Assembly: GCF_029267215.1 (NCBI RefSeq)
Contig: NZ_JARIDH010000044.1
Location: 141,080 to 205,079 of the forward strand
Length of the DNA stretch: 64,000 nucleotides
Source of the DNA: Clostridium sp.
GTDB taxonomy: Bacteria; Bacillota; Clostridia; Clostridiales; Clostridiaceae
Direction: 5' to 3'
Below are positions 38,360-45,891 of the stretch, piece after piece. The notes under the pieces were generated by a model. The model worked only from the letters and a program-made list of their open reading frames with translations. It was not told the DNA's origin and did no database searches. A program made the translations under genes and the position numbers. Position 1 is the first letter of the stretch; each line of letters opens with the position of its first letter.

Positions 38360-38383
38360 GGAGGGTTTAAGATTAAACCCTCC
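38360..38383 (+). terminator. Hairpin between Cys-rich genes and the Asn/Gly-rich gene
   Basis: GGAGGGTTTA and TAAACCCTCC form a perfect 10-bp GC-containing stem, but only A-rich DNA follows, so it may be a processing or stability element rather than a strong terminator. Confidence 0.5.
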
Positions 38384-38435
38384 TAAAAAATATATTTATA
38401 GTACATATTTTTAATATTATTAAGGAGGATGGAGA

Positions 38436-39062
38436 ATGTCAAAAAAAAGACATAAGAATAATGGGAATCAAAACCAAAATCAAGGTAATCCTATGGGTGG
38501 ATTAAATCCACAAATGTTAGAAATGTTGGGGCTTGGAAATGTTGATATGAGTAAAGTATCAGAAGTATTAAATTCTATGGGGAACGATGGCTTTGATATG
38601 AATTCAATAAATTCTATATTAAATAATAAAGAAAACAATTCAAAAGTTGGAGATAATAAATCTAATAATAATAAAACTGGAAATAGCAATCCTTTAGGAA
38701 ATAATAATCCACTAGCTGCTATGCTTGGAGGGAACAATCCTATGGGTGGAGGAGGAAATAATCCAATGGGAGATCTAAGCACTCTTATGAGCTTATTTGG
38801 TGGGGGAGCTGCAGGTGGAAATGGAATGAATTCTATGATGAGTGGTATAGGAAGCGGAGGTTTAGGTGCCTTGGCTAATATGTTTGGAGGATTAGGAGGA
38901 GATTCATCAGGTGGAATTAGTGGAAATTCAATGAATAATGAAAGTAGCATGGATCCTATTATAAATATGTTGGTTTCATTAAAAAATATTGTTGACCCAC
39001 AAAAAGCAAGATTTTTGGATAAAGTATTAAAGATGTATAAGGAAGGAAAAATAACTTATTAA
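38436..39062 (+). CDS. Asn/Gly/Met-rich low-complexity protein
   Basis: 208 residues. No cysteine. The N-terminus is basic (MSKKRHKNNG), followed by Asn/Gln-rich and Gly/Asn/Pro/Met-rich repeats (NPLGNNNPL, GGNNPMGG, GGGNNPMGD), then an ordered C-terminal helix (about 170-208, INMLVSLKNIVDPQKARFLDKVLKMYKEGK). Such composition suits an intrinsically disordered structural protein of coat or exosporium, perhaps a scaffold for the Cys-rich neighbours. AGGAGG precedes the ATG. A bidirectional terminator follows. Confidence 0.7.
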   Translation: MSKKRHKNNGNQNQNQGNPMGGLNPQMLEMLGLGNVDMSKVSEVLNSMGNDGFDMNSINSILNNKENNSKVGDNKSNNNKTGNSNPLGNNNPLAAMLGGNNPMGGGGNNPMGDLSTLMSLFGGGAAGGNGMNSMMSGIGSGGLGALANMFGGLGGDSSGGISGNSMNNESSMDPIINMLVSLKNIVDPQKARFLDKVLKMYKEGKITY

Positions 39063-39088
39063 GTATGAGATATGTATCTTTATATTAA

Positions 39089-39130
39089 TAAGACTAAATT
39101 AAAATTTTAAATTTTAATTTAGTCTTATTT
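39089..39130. terminator. Bidirectional terminator, Asn/Gly-rich gene / VCBS-like gene
   Basis: AAGACTAAATTAAAATT and AATTTTAATTTAGTCTT form a 17-bp stem between convergent genes. Confidence 0.85.
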
Positions 39131-40056
39131 TAGTTTTTAGAATGTAGATTTATTGAATTTATATAAAAAGTATTATCAATATTTTCTAAGGTTAAGTTGA
39201 AATTTATTTGAGTCTTTAATGAGGGATCATTTTTATTTGTTTTATTGAAGTTTAAACTCCAATTACAGGATTTTAAGTTGCCTTTATCATCCCAAGAAAT
39301 ATCTCTAAAGAATGCATCTTGAAATGAATAAGTAAAGGAGTCTTTATCTAGCTTCCAAATAAGTGAAAGATCTTCTGAGGCTATATAGTTTGTGAAAATG
39401 TTAGGAAGTTCAGAAATTTCATAGTTTAAACATATTATATCTATAAATTGATTAACTACATTAAATCCTGATATTTCAAAATTATCATAGGATATATTTT
39501 TAAGGTTTTTATTTAAAAGCATATGCCTTTGAACAGCCTCTAATGAATCTCCTAAAGTAAATGATATTATTTTAGGAGTTTTTCCATTGTTTGAATCAAC
39601 TACCCCAAATATATTGTTTGTTGAACAGAATAAATCTTCAAATTCTTCTCCTGTCCATTTAAATATATGTTGAATAGAGGTATCTTTTTCTGATGATTGA
39701 ATTATAATTTCAGGAATTGTATTTCTATCTAAATCCATAAGATTTATGGTCATAGGCCAATCATTTGAATATAAGCCAAGTGAATTTACTTTTTTTGAAG
39801 GCTTAAAATCATAATCTCTATTATTTAAAGAGGAATACATATAATAATGTATGTTATCCTTTAATGAAATATACAGAGTATCATCTATGCCATCACCATT
39901 TAGGTCACTTTTTACTGTTTGGTGGACAATAGTCTTGCCATTAGTTTCAATTGTATGTTTTTTTGTTAAAAGTTTTTCTGAAACTATAGGATAAGCGATA
40001 AACAATAAGAGGATTAAAATGCATATTTTTACATATTTTTTCTTAGTAAGTTTCAT
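39130..40056 (-). CDS. Membrane-anchored VCBS/FG-GAP-like protein
   Basis: 308 residues. One N-terminal membrane segment (about 9-24) after a basic start (KLTKKKY). The outer part contains the calcium-loop-like SDLNGDGIDDTLYI (about 50-63) and MDLDRNTIPEIIIQS, both typical of VCBS/FG-GAP repeats, which fold into beta-propeller blades. The remainder is not recognised. Function unknown; a surface or spore-surface role is possible. GAGGTGA precedes the ATG. Confidence 0.65.
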   Translation of the reverse strand: MKLTKKKYVKICILILLLFIAYPIVSEKLLTKKHTIETNGKTIVHQTVKSDLNGDGIDDTLYISLKDNIHYYMYSSLNNRDYDFKPSKKVNSLGLYSNDWPMTINLMDLDRNTIPEIIIQSSEKDTSIQHIFKWTGEEFEDLFCSTNNIFGVVDSNNGKTPKIISFTLGDSLEAVQRHMLLNKNLKNISYDNFEISGFNVVNQFIDIICLNYEISELPNIFTNYIASEDLSLIWKLDKDSFTYSFQDAFFRDISWDDKGNLKSCNWSLNFNKTNKNDPSLKTQINFNLTLENIDNTFYINSINLHSKN

Positions 40057-40155
40057 ATAATCACCTCAATTAGATTATATGTTGAAATTATAAAATTTAT
40101 TATTTGTAATTTTTTTTATTCTTTTGAACAAAATAAATTAAAGGTGGTGATTGAT

Positions 40156-40752
40156 ATGTTATATAAAACTCATCTTGAAATAGGTGAGAATACATTAAAC
40201 TCTATTAATGGAAGAGGAAAAAAGCTTATTGACCCTAAAAGTTTTTTGAAAGGGAATGTACTTCCTGACATATCGCCTAAATATAGATTAAAAAAGCATG
40301 GAAGAAAACAATTTGAAAAAATAATAAAAGAAAAGGTTTCTTATTTAATTAAGTTGAATTCAAAAGATATTGAGGAGAAAATTGGAAAAGAAAAATTTAG
40401 TATAGAACTTGGAATAGTGTGTCATTTTCTTTGTGATTTTTTTTCACTTCCTCATGATGAAGAATGGGGATTTAAGGAGAGTTTAACACTTAAACATGTG
40501 ATGTATGAAAAAAAGATGCAGAAGGCATTAAATAAAAAAGTAATTATAAGTGATAGTTATAAAATATTTGGAAATGCAGATTATACTACCTTTTTAGAAA
40601 AGTCACTTATAAACTATAGAAAAAAATATGGATATCATAATGATTTATTTTTTGCAATGTATTTAACCAATTCTGTTACTAGATATGTTTTAGATTGTAT
40701 TGAATATAATGATAAAAGGATTTTTATGAACTCAGAGTATATAAAGCTTTGA
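40156..40752 (+). CDS. Zinc-dependent phospholipase C-like protein
   Basis: 198 residues from ATG 40156 (AAGGTGG, eight bases before); a GTG at 40144 overlaps the site. The alpha-helical S1/P1-PLC superfamily pattern is visible: MLYKTHLEIG with an early His, NVLPDISP, CHFLCDFFSLPHDEE with the metal-binding His/Asp cluster, and the LTLKHVMYE segment. There is no signal peptide, unlike the secreted alpha-toxin type, so it is an intracellular family member. Many such clostridial proteins are uncharacterised; an actual phospholipase activity is not shown. Confidence 0.8.
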   Translation: MLYKTHLEIGENTLNSINGRGKKLIDPKSFLKGNVLPDISPKYRLKKHGRKQFEKIIKEKVSYLIKLNSKDIEEKIGKEKFSIELGIVCHFLCDFFSLPHDEEWGFKESLTLKHVMYEKKMQKALNKKVIISDSYKIFGNADYTTFLEKSLINYRKKYGYHNDLFFAMYLTNSVTRYVLDCIEYNDKRIFMNSEYIKL

Positions 40753-40825
40753 GGGTTTTAACTTTATTTCATTTATTTGAATTTGAATTTTTTTATTTTA
40801 TAATTTAGTTTACTTGAAAAAAGTA

Positions 40826-40860
40826 TTGATTGTTATATACTTAAAGTATATAATAATCAA
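40826..40860 (+). promoter_or_regulatory. Palindromic promoter of the methionine aminopeptidase gene
   Basis: TTGATT (40826-40831) and TATAAT (40849-40854), 17-base spacer. The whole interval is a 35-base palindrome, TTGATTGTTATATACTT-A-AAGTATATAATAATCAA, 16 of 17 positions symmetric. It therefore overlaps both promoter elements exactly. Confidence 0.7.
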
Positions 40861-40881
40861 TTTTTTACGAGGAGAATAAAA

Positions 40882-41751
40882 ATGAAACTAAATAGAAACG
40901 ATGCATGTTGGTGTAACAGTGGTAAGAAATACAAAAAATGTCATATGGAGTTTGATGAGAGATTAGAATCTTTGGCTAGAGAGGGATATGAAGTTCCAAC
41001 TAGAGAGATTATAAAAAATAAGGAACAAATAGAAGGAATAAAGAAAAGCGCTGAAATAAATAATGCTGTTTTAGATTTAGTTGGAGAAAAAATTAAGGCT
41101 GGAATGAGCACTGAAGATATAAATAAAATAGTGCACGATTATACTGTAAGTAAAGGGGCTATCCCTGCACCTCTTAACTATGGTGGATTCCCTAAGAGTG
41201 TATGTACATCAATAAATGATGAGGTTTGTCATGGAATACCAGATGAAAATATAATCCTTAAAGAAGGAGATATAATAAATGTAGATGTATCTACTATATA
41301 TAATGGGTATTATTCAGATGCATCAAGAATGTATATAATAGGAGAAGCAAGTGAGAATGCTAAGAAATTAGTTAAAGTAGCTAAAGAATGCTTAGAAAAA
41401 GGAATAGAGGCTGTTAAGCCTTGGGGATTCTTAGGAGATATTGGAGCTGCTATACAAGAACATGCTGAAAGTAATGGCTACTCAGTAGTAAGAGATTTTG
41501 GAGGACATGGAGTAGGATTAAAATTCCATGAAGACCCATTTGTATATCATTATGGTAATAGAGGAGAAGGTATGATTTTAGTACCTGGAATGATATTTAC
41601 TATTGAACCTATGATAAATGAAGGCAAATATGATGTTTTTGTTGATGCAGATAATGATTGGACTGCTTTAACAATGGATGGATCTCTATCAGCACAATGG
41701 GAGCATACTATTTTAGTAACTGAAGATGGTGTTGAAATAATAGCTAAATAA
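40882..41751 (+). CDS. map: Type I methionine aminopeptidase with SEC-C motif
   Basis: 289 residues. The N-terminal SEC-C zinc motif is RNDACWCNSGKKYKKCH (about 4-20). The catalytic domain has the five metal ligands: Asp in NVDVSTIYNGYYSD (two Asp), His in HGVGLKFHED, Glu in TIEPMI and Glu in QWEHTILV. It removes N-terminal Met from new proteins. A SEC-C-headed MetAP is a common clostridial second copy in addition to the ribosomal-operon one. Unusual palindromic promoter upstream. AGGAGA ribosome site. Confidence 0.95.
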   Translation: MKLNRNDACWCNSGKKYKKCHMEFDERLESLAREGYEVPTREIIKNKEQIEGIKKSAEINNAVLDLVGEKIKAGMSTEDINKIVHDYTVSKGAIPAPLNYGGFPKSVCTSINDEVCHGIPDENIILKEGDIINVDVSTIYNGYYSDASRMYIIGEASENAKKLVKVAKECLEKGIEAVKPWGFLGDIGAAIQEHAESNGYSVVRDFGGHGVGLKFHEDPFVYHYGNRGEGMILVPGMIFTIEPMINEGKYDVFVDADNDWTALTMDGSLSAQWEHTILVTEDGVEIIAK

Positions 41752-41771
41752 TAAATATATTTATAATTAAG

Positions 41772-41801
41772 AGGCTTTCTAATTATTTTAGAAAGCCTTT
41801 A
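41772..41801. terminator. Bidirectional terminator, map / unknown gene
   Basis: AGGCTTTCTAA and TTAGAAAGCCT form an 11-bp stem. It overlaps the stop codon region of the minus-strand gene. Confidence 0.85.
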
Positions 41802-42734
41802 AAAATACATACTTATAGGGGTTATTAAAATTGCGGGAGCATTTATTTTTATTTTTGGAAAATCTGGAATTGGGATTTGTAACTCCTTTAGAACCTCAAG
41901 ATAAGGAAGAAGAGAGTCAAAAAGTTTTTCGTAATAATCATCTTGAGTTAATTTTCTTAAAAGATTTATACAGCTTTCATCATTACAAACTTTAAGAACT
42001 TTTCCTATTACATTACAATGACCATTATCAAAAACATAACATTCTCCATTTAAAAAGTATTTTGAGTTTGTTGAAAGTACTAAATTTAGGCCATTACAAT
42101 TCATAACTATATCTTGTGTATTATTTGATGAAAGAGCATTTTTAATTTTGATAAGTAGTTTAAGAAGTATTGGGTAGGTTAATGATCCTATATTTTTACC
42201 TTCTAATAATTTATTTAAAGTTTCTTCGGGAAAACATTCTATTAGGGATATTAATGAATCTAAATAGGAACAAATAGAAATATTGCTTATGCATCCTCTT
42301 AATTTTATGAAATCACCTTCTTTTAATGAATTTAAGTCTGTAAAAGAGGGGGTAGATAAATCTTTTAGGTGATTTGAGTTTATCATTCTAAGAAGCATAT
42401 TGTTATGAAGTTCAAATGAAGTATAAATTCTTTTAATTTCTTCTTCGCTTCTTCCAAATACTCTATTTTCTAAACTTCTATCATTTCCATTAAAAAAGGT
42501 TTCATTAAAATCATTTGATCTATTACTTGTTTTAAAGCCTTTGTTATATATTTTTGTTTTTCCATCTCCACAATAAATTCTATTATTTTCATCAATATGA
42601 AGTCTACCTGTTAAGGTGTTGTCGCAAATTCTTTTAGATGTTCTTATATCTATATAGCCGTTTAAATATACTGAATAAAGACTTTTTATTAAATAATCAT
42701 CTATGTAAATAAAAAGATTTAAAAGGTTGTTCAT
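41799..42734 (-). CDS. Unknown protein, possibly DUF6414-like
   Basis: 311 residues. No membrane segment and no obvious catalytic motif. The opening LFIYIDDYLIKSLYSVYLNG and the late segment FDNGHCNVIGKVLKVCND plus INLLRKL recall DUF6414-type proteins, but the likeness is weak and by memory only. The centre holds FELHNNMLLRMINSN and LKEGDFIKLRG. AGGAG precedes the ATG. Monocistronic, between map and a tRNA. Such proteins are of unknown function; some sit in defence-like accessory loci. Confidence 0.6.
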   Translation of the reverse strand: MNNLLNLFIYIDDYLIKSLYSVYLNGYIDIRTSKRICDNTLTGRLHIDENNRIYCGDGKTKIYNKGFKTSNRSNDFNETFFNGNDRSLENRVFGRSEEEIKRIYTSFELHNNMLLRMINSNHLKDLSTPSFTDLNSLKEGDFIKLRGCISNISICSYLDSLISLIECFPEETLNKLLEGKNIGSLTYPILLKLLIKIKNALSSNNTQDIVMNCNGLNLVLSTNSKYFLNGECYVFDNGHCNVIGKVLKVCNDESCINLLRKLTQDDYYEKLFDSLLPYLEVLKELQIPIPDFPKIKINAPAILITPISMYF

Positions 42735-42834
42735 GGTTTATCTCCTAAAATAATACAATATTATTATAAATTATATTAGTTTAATTTGTTACCTATGAAT
42801 GATAATAATAATAAATGGAATAATGATGTATATA

Positions 42835-42863
42835 TTGACAATAAAGTGTAATTAATATATAAT
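42835..42863 (+). promoter_or_regulatory. Promoter of tRNA-Leu
   Basis: Perfect consensus TTGACA (42835-42840) and TATAAT (42858-42863), 17-base spacer, 12 bases before the tRNA. Confidence 0.9.
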
Positions 42864-42875
42864 ACAAATGTACTT

Positions 42876-42962
42876 GCCGAAGTGGCGGAATTGGCAGACG
42901 CAGCGGACTCAAAATCCGCCGGGCTAATACTCGTACGGGTTCGAGTCCCGTCTTCGGCACCA
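42876..42962 (+). tRNA. tRNA-Leu (anticodon CAA)
   Basis: Acceptor stem GCCGAAG/CTTCGGC (42876-42882, 42952-42958), encoded CCA end, anticodon loop CTCAAAA between GCGGA and TCCGC giving CAA, a long class II variable arm and a canonical T-loop TTCGAGT. It is single, not in a cluster, and has its own promoter and terminator. Confidence 0.98.
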
Positions 42963-42993
42963 AACATCTGGTTTAAAATCAGATGTTTTTTTA
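42962..42993 (+). terminator. Terminator of tRNA-Leu
   Basis: AAACATCTG and CAGATGTTT form the stem, followed by TTTTT. Confidence 0.92.
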
Positions 42994-43049
42994 TTTAATA
43001 AATATATTCATTAAATAGTAGATAATAATGAATATATATTGTTAATAAT

Positions 43050-43075
43050 AGAGGCTTTTTAAGGCCTCTTTTTAT
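43050..43075 (+). terminator. Second terminator downstream of tRNA-Leu
   Basis: AGAGGC and GCCTCT form a short GC-rich stem with a TTTTT tail. Only 57 bases separate it from the first terminator, so it is a back-up terminator or the end of a very short RNA. Confidence 0.7.
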
Positions 43076-43156
43076 TATAAATATAATAGCAACTCATTTT
43101 AATTGTTTTAATAAGTGTTAAAATTTAAATTTAAATTAAACTTTTAAGTTATTATA

Positions 43157-43186
43157 TTGAATATGATTTGATTTCTATAATATAAT
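43157..43186 (+). promoter_or_regulatory. Promoter of the VanY-like / DUF368 genes
   Basis: TTGAAT (43157-43162) and TATAAT (43181-43186), 18-base spacer. Confidence 0.65.
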
Positions 43187-43327
43187 AAAGCTTGTATTAC
43201 ATATTTTAGTTAAAAGTATCTTGAATTATAAATTTACAGATTAAGGCTTAATAATAGGTTTATATATATTACTTTTGTCAATAATGTAAAGTGAATCTGT
43301 TTAAATAGTAATTGGAGGTAAATTTAA

Positions 43328-44122
43328 GTGAAACTTAAAAAATATATTTTAATAGGAATAATTATAATATTTTCTATAATAGCCATTTTAATTGGAAAAG
43401 ATATGGCTGTAATTAAGAGTAATGCTTTAGAAAATAATATAGAAATTAATGAAAAAGATATTTTAAATAAAAATGTTCAAAATAAAGATGAAAAACTTTC
43501 AAAGGAAGATCTTAAAATTAAGGAAATAATATTAAATGATAAATCTGGCCTTTTCAAATTAGTAAACGAAGAACATCCTATAGATAAAAACTATGCTCCA
43601 GAGAAGCTTGTTACTCCTAATATAGCTTTAGTAGGAGTTAAGAACGAGCCTAGAAGTAAGGTTAGTTCTATTATAAAAGAACCATTGGAAAAAATGTTTC
43701 AAGATGCAAAGAAAGAAGGGGTTGAATTATATTTATCATGTGCATATAGATCTTTTGATGAACAAGAGTATCTTTATAATAGAGCATTAAAAAGAGAAAA
43801 TAGTAATTCAAGTGACTTGGTTGCACTTCCTGGGAGAAGTGAACATCAATTAGGATTAGCTGTTGATATAACAACTAAAAAGTTAGATTTTCAGCTAGAA
43901 GAGGCTTTTGAAGATACAAAAGAAGGGCAATGGTTACTTAATAATGCATATAAATATGGTTTTATATTTAGATATCATAGAGGTAAAGAAAATATAACAG
44001 GTTATACATATGAGCCATGGCATTATAGATATATTGGGAATTTAGAAGTGAGTAAATATTGTCATGACAATAACTTAACATTAGAGGAAATATATAAAAA
44101 ATTAGGTATTAATACAAAGTAA
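43328..44122 (+). CDS. D-alanyl-D-alanine carboxypeptidase, VanY/M15B type
   Basis: 264 residues, GTG start after GGAGG. One N-terminal membrane segment (about 5-22) anchors it outside. The M15 zinc site is complete: SAYRSFDEQEYLYN, GRSEHQLGLAVDI with His and Asp ligands, and EPWHYRYIG with the last His. It trims the terminal D-Ala from peptidoglycan stem peptides or, in VanY, depletes the vancomycin target. No vanA/H/X partners are present. It lies 38 bases before a DUF368 gene on the same strand, pointing to a shared envelope task. Confidence 0.92.
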   Translation: MKLKKYILIGIIIIFSIIAILIGKDMAVIKSNALENNIEINEKDILNKNVQNKDEKLSKEDLKIKEIILNDKSGLFKLVNEEHPIDKNYAPEKLVTPNIALVGVKNEPRSKVSSIIKEPLEKMFQDAKKEGVELYLSCAYRSFDEQEYLYNRALKRENSNSSDLVALPGRSEHQLGLAVDITTKKLDFQLEEAFEDTKEGQWLLNNAYKYGFIFRYHRGKENITGYTYEPWHYRYIGNLEVSKYCHDNNLTLEEIYKKLGINTK

Positions 44123-44160
44123 TAATTATAAACAATATATAATACTAAAGGAGATATTTT

Positions 44161-45066
44161 ATGTATGTGATTAACTTTATAAGAGGGGTTTTAATGGCAT
44201 TAGCAGATAGTGTACCTGGTGTTTCAGGTGGAACTATAGCATTCATAATGGGGTTTTATAATAAGTTTATAAGTTCATTAAATGCATTAACATCCACAAA
44301 GAAAACAGATGTAACGAAGAAAGAGGCTTTAATATTCTTACTAAAATTAGGAATAGGATGGGTAGTTGGTATGGTAATGTCTATATTCTTTATAGCGTCC
44401 ATATTTGATAAGGAGATATATAAAATAAGTTCTCTTTTTACAGGATTTATAATTTTTTCTATACCAATAATAATAAGTGAGGATAAAAAAGCTTTAAAGA
44501 AAAATTATAGTTATGTAATATATACAATTATAGGAATGGCAATTGTAGGGGCTATAACATATTTTAATCCAGCAAGTGGAGGGGTTAAAGGAACTAGTAT
44601 AACACTAGATCAATTTTCAATTTCATTAGCTATATATATATTCATAGCAGGTATGATAGCAATTTCAGCCATGGTTCTTCCAGGAATATCTGGATCAACA
44701 TTACTTTTAATATTTGGGTTATATGCACCAGTAGTAAATGCGGTTAAGGAGGTTTTAACTTTAAACTTCAATTATTTACCTATGCTTATAGTATTTGCTT
44801 TAGGAGTATTAACTGGAATAATTACAACAATAAGATTAATAAAATTTTTACTTTCAAATTATAGAGCTAAAATGATTTATTTTATAATAGGATTAATGAT
44901 TGGATCTATATATGCTGTATTTATGGGGCCTACAACTTTAGAAATTCCAAAAGCTGCTATGAATTTAAGTAGTTTTAATTTATTATTCTTTTTAATAGGT
45001 GGAGGATTAATAATTGGATTACAGCAATTAAAAGTTTACTTAGAGAATAAAGAAAAAGTTTCATAA
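44161..45066 (+). CDS. popT: DUF368 / PopT-type undecaprenyl-phosphate translocase
   Basis: 301 residues, about eight membrane segments. Two related motifs, DSVPGVSGGTIAFIMGFY (about 17-34) and VLPGISGSTLLLIFGLY (about 179-195), show the internal duplication typical of DUF368. DUF368 proteins (PopT) recycle the lipid carrier undecaprenyl phosphate to the inner face for wall synthesis. Neighbouring VanY-like carboxypeptidase fits. AAAGGAG precedes the ATG. A terminator follows. Confidence 0.88.
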   Translation: MYVINFIRGVLMALADSVPGVSGGTIAFIMGFYNKFISSLNALTSTKKTDVTKKEALIFLLKLGIGWVVGMVMSIFFIASIFDKEIYKISSLFTGFIIFSIPIIISEDKKALKKNYSYVIYTIIGMAIVGAITYFNPASGGVKGTSITLDQFSISLAIYIFIAGMIAISAMVLPGISGSTLLLIFGLYAPVVNAVKEVLTLNFNYLPMLIVFALGVLTGIITTIRLIKFLLSNYRAKMIYFIIGLMIGSIYAVFMGPTTLEIPKAAMNLSSFNLLFFLIGGGLIIGLQQLKVYLENKEKVS

Positions 45067-45082
45067 ATATAAAGAATTAAAG

Positions 45083-45120
45083 ACTGTATTAGCTTTATTA
45101 GTTAATACAGTTTATTTATT
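45083..45120 (+). terminator. Terminator of the DUF368 gene
   Basis: ACTGTATTA and TAATACAGT form the stem, followed by TTATTTATTTTT. Confidence 0.8.
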
Positions 45121-45218
45121 TTTAAATTATATAGATTTTTTTAATATAACTTAGAATCCTTAAAAGGATATGGAGTATTACTTGAAATTTAATCATTAAA
45201 TACTTTGTTAAGAGGTAA

Positions 45219-45251
45219 ATTTTATAGTATAGTATTAATAAACTATAAAAT
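45219..45251. repeat. Perfect 10-bp inverted repeat before the TerB-like gene
   Basis: ATTTTATAGT and ACTATAAAAT with a 13-base gap, ending just before the CGGAGGG ribosome site. It could be an operator or a leader hairpin. Confidence 0.5.
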
Positions 45252-45266
45252 AACGGAGGGACAATT

Positions 45267-45680
45267 ATGTTTTTAAAGGAATTAAATAAAGAACAAGCTT
45301 TAGCATTTATAAATTTAGTAACTGAGTTTGCATTAGTAGATGAAGATATAAGAAAAGAAGAAGAAGCTTTAATAAATACATATGTAAAAGAATTAGACTT
45401 AGAAAAACAAGAGTTAGAAAATTTATCATATGAAAAAGCAATAAATATAATTAAAGATTCTTCAGAAAAAATAAAAAATATAGTTTATTTTGAAATTGTT
45501 AGAATAGGTTTAGTTGATGAAGATTGCGACATAGAAGAAGTTGATTTCTTAGAAAAAGTAGCTAAAGACTTAAATATATCAAGAGCTAAGAAAATACAAG
45601 TAGCTAATTGTTTTTATAACTTTTCTGAGGAAGATGGAGAAGAAAAGTTAGAAGAAATAGCTAAAGATATAGTTAAATAA
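45267..45680 (+). CDS. TerB-like small acidic protein
   Basis: 137 residues, all helical and strongly acidic. ALAFINLVTEFALVDEDIRKEEEALINTYVKEL and the later VRIGLVDEDCDIEEVDFLEKVAKDLNI form the paired calcium/metal-like helices of the TerB/TerB_like fold (given here in parts: FALVDEDIRKEEEALI, LVDEDCDIEEVDFL). Tellurite-resistance partners are not present. Function of stand-alone TerB-like proteins is unknown. CGGAGGG ribosome site. Confidence 0.65.
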   Translation: MFLKELNKEQALAFINLVTEFALVDEDIRKEEEALINTYVKELDLEKQELENLSYEKAINIIKDSSEKIKNIVYFEIVRIGLVDEDCDIEEVDFLEKVAKDLNISRAKKIQVANCFYNFSEEDGEEKLEEIAKDIVK

Positions 45681-45692
45681 TATTTGCTTATG

Positions 45693-45728
45693 AAATACTT
45701 AAGAGGTTTCTTAAGTATTTTATTTTTA
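45693..45728 (+). terminator. Terminator of the TerB-like gene
   Basis: AAATACTTAAGA and TCTTAAGTATTT form a 12-bp stem, followed by TATTTTTAT. Confidence 0.85.
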
Positions 45729-45891
45729 TATGATAATTTGGGAAAAATATTAAAAAGTAGGTTAATTAATCTTTTTTAAGGGTAAAAGTAGATGTATAAT
45801 ATTTCGTAAGATACATTTATGCTTAATTAAAAATTTATACTAATAAATATAATTCATAAGAAGCTTAAGATTTAGGAGTGCATAATAAAAT

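Larger units (their letters stand above)
42994..43327. other. Intergenic region between tRNA-Leu and the VanY-like gene
   Basis: 334 bases. It holds a second terminator (43050-43075), a promoter for the next gene (43157-43186) and a leader of about 140 bases with ACAGATT/AATCTGT pairing near 43236-43300. No open frame. Confidence 0.55.

Noticed and set aside
38480..38950. 156-codon Pro/Leu-rich frame antisense to the Asn/Gly-rich gene
   Set aside because: It mirrors the GGN and AAT codons of the real gene. No ribosome site or conserved motif.
42776..42967. Minus-strand frame of 63 codons over the tRNA-Leu region
   Set aside because: It is the familiar false protein read antisense to a leucine tRNA (GTRTR...FESAASANSAT). 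The tRNA explains it fully.
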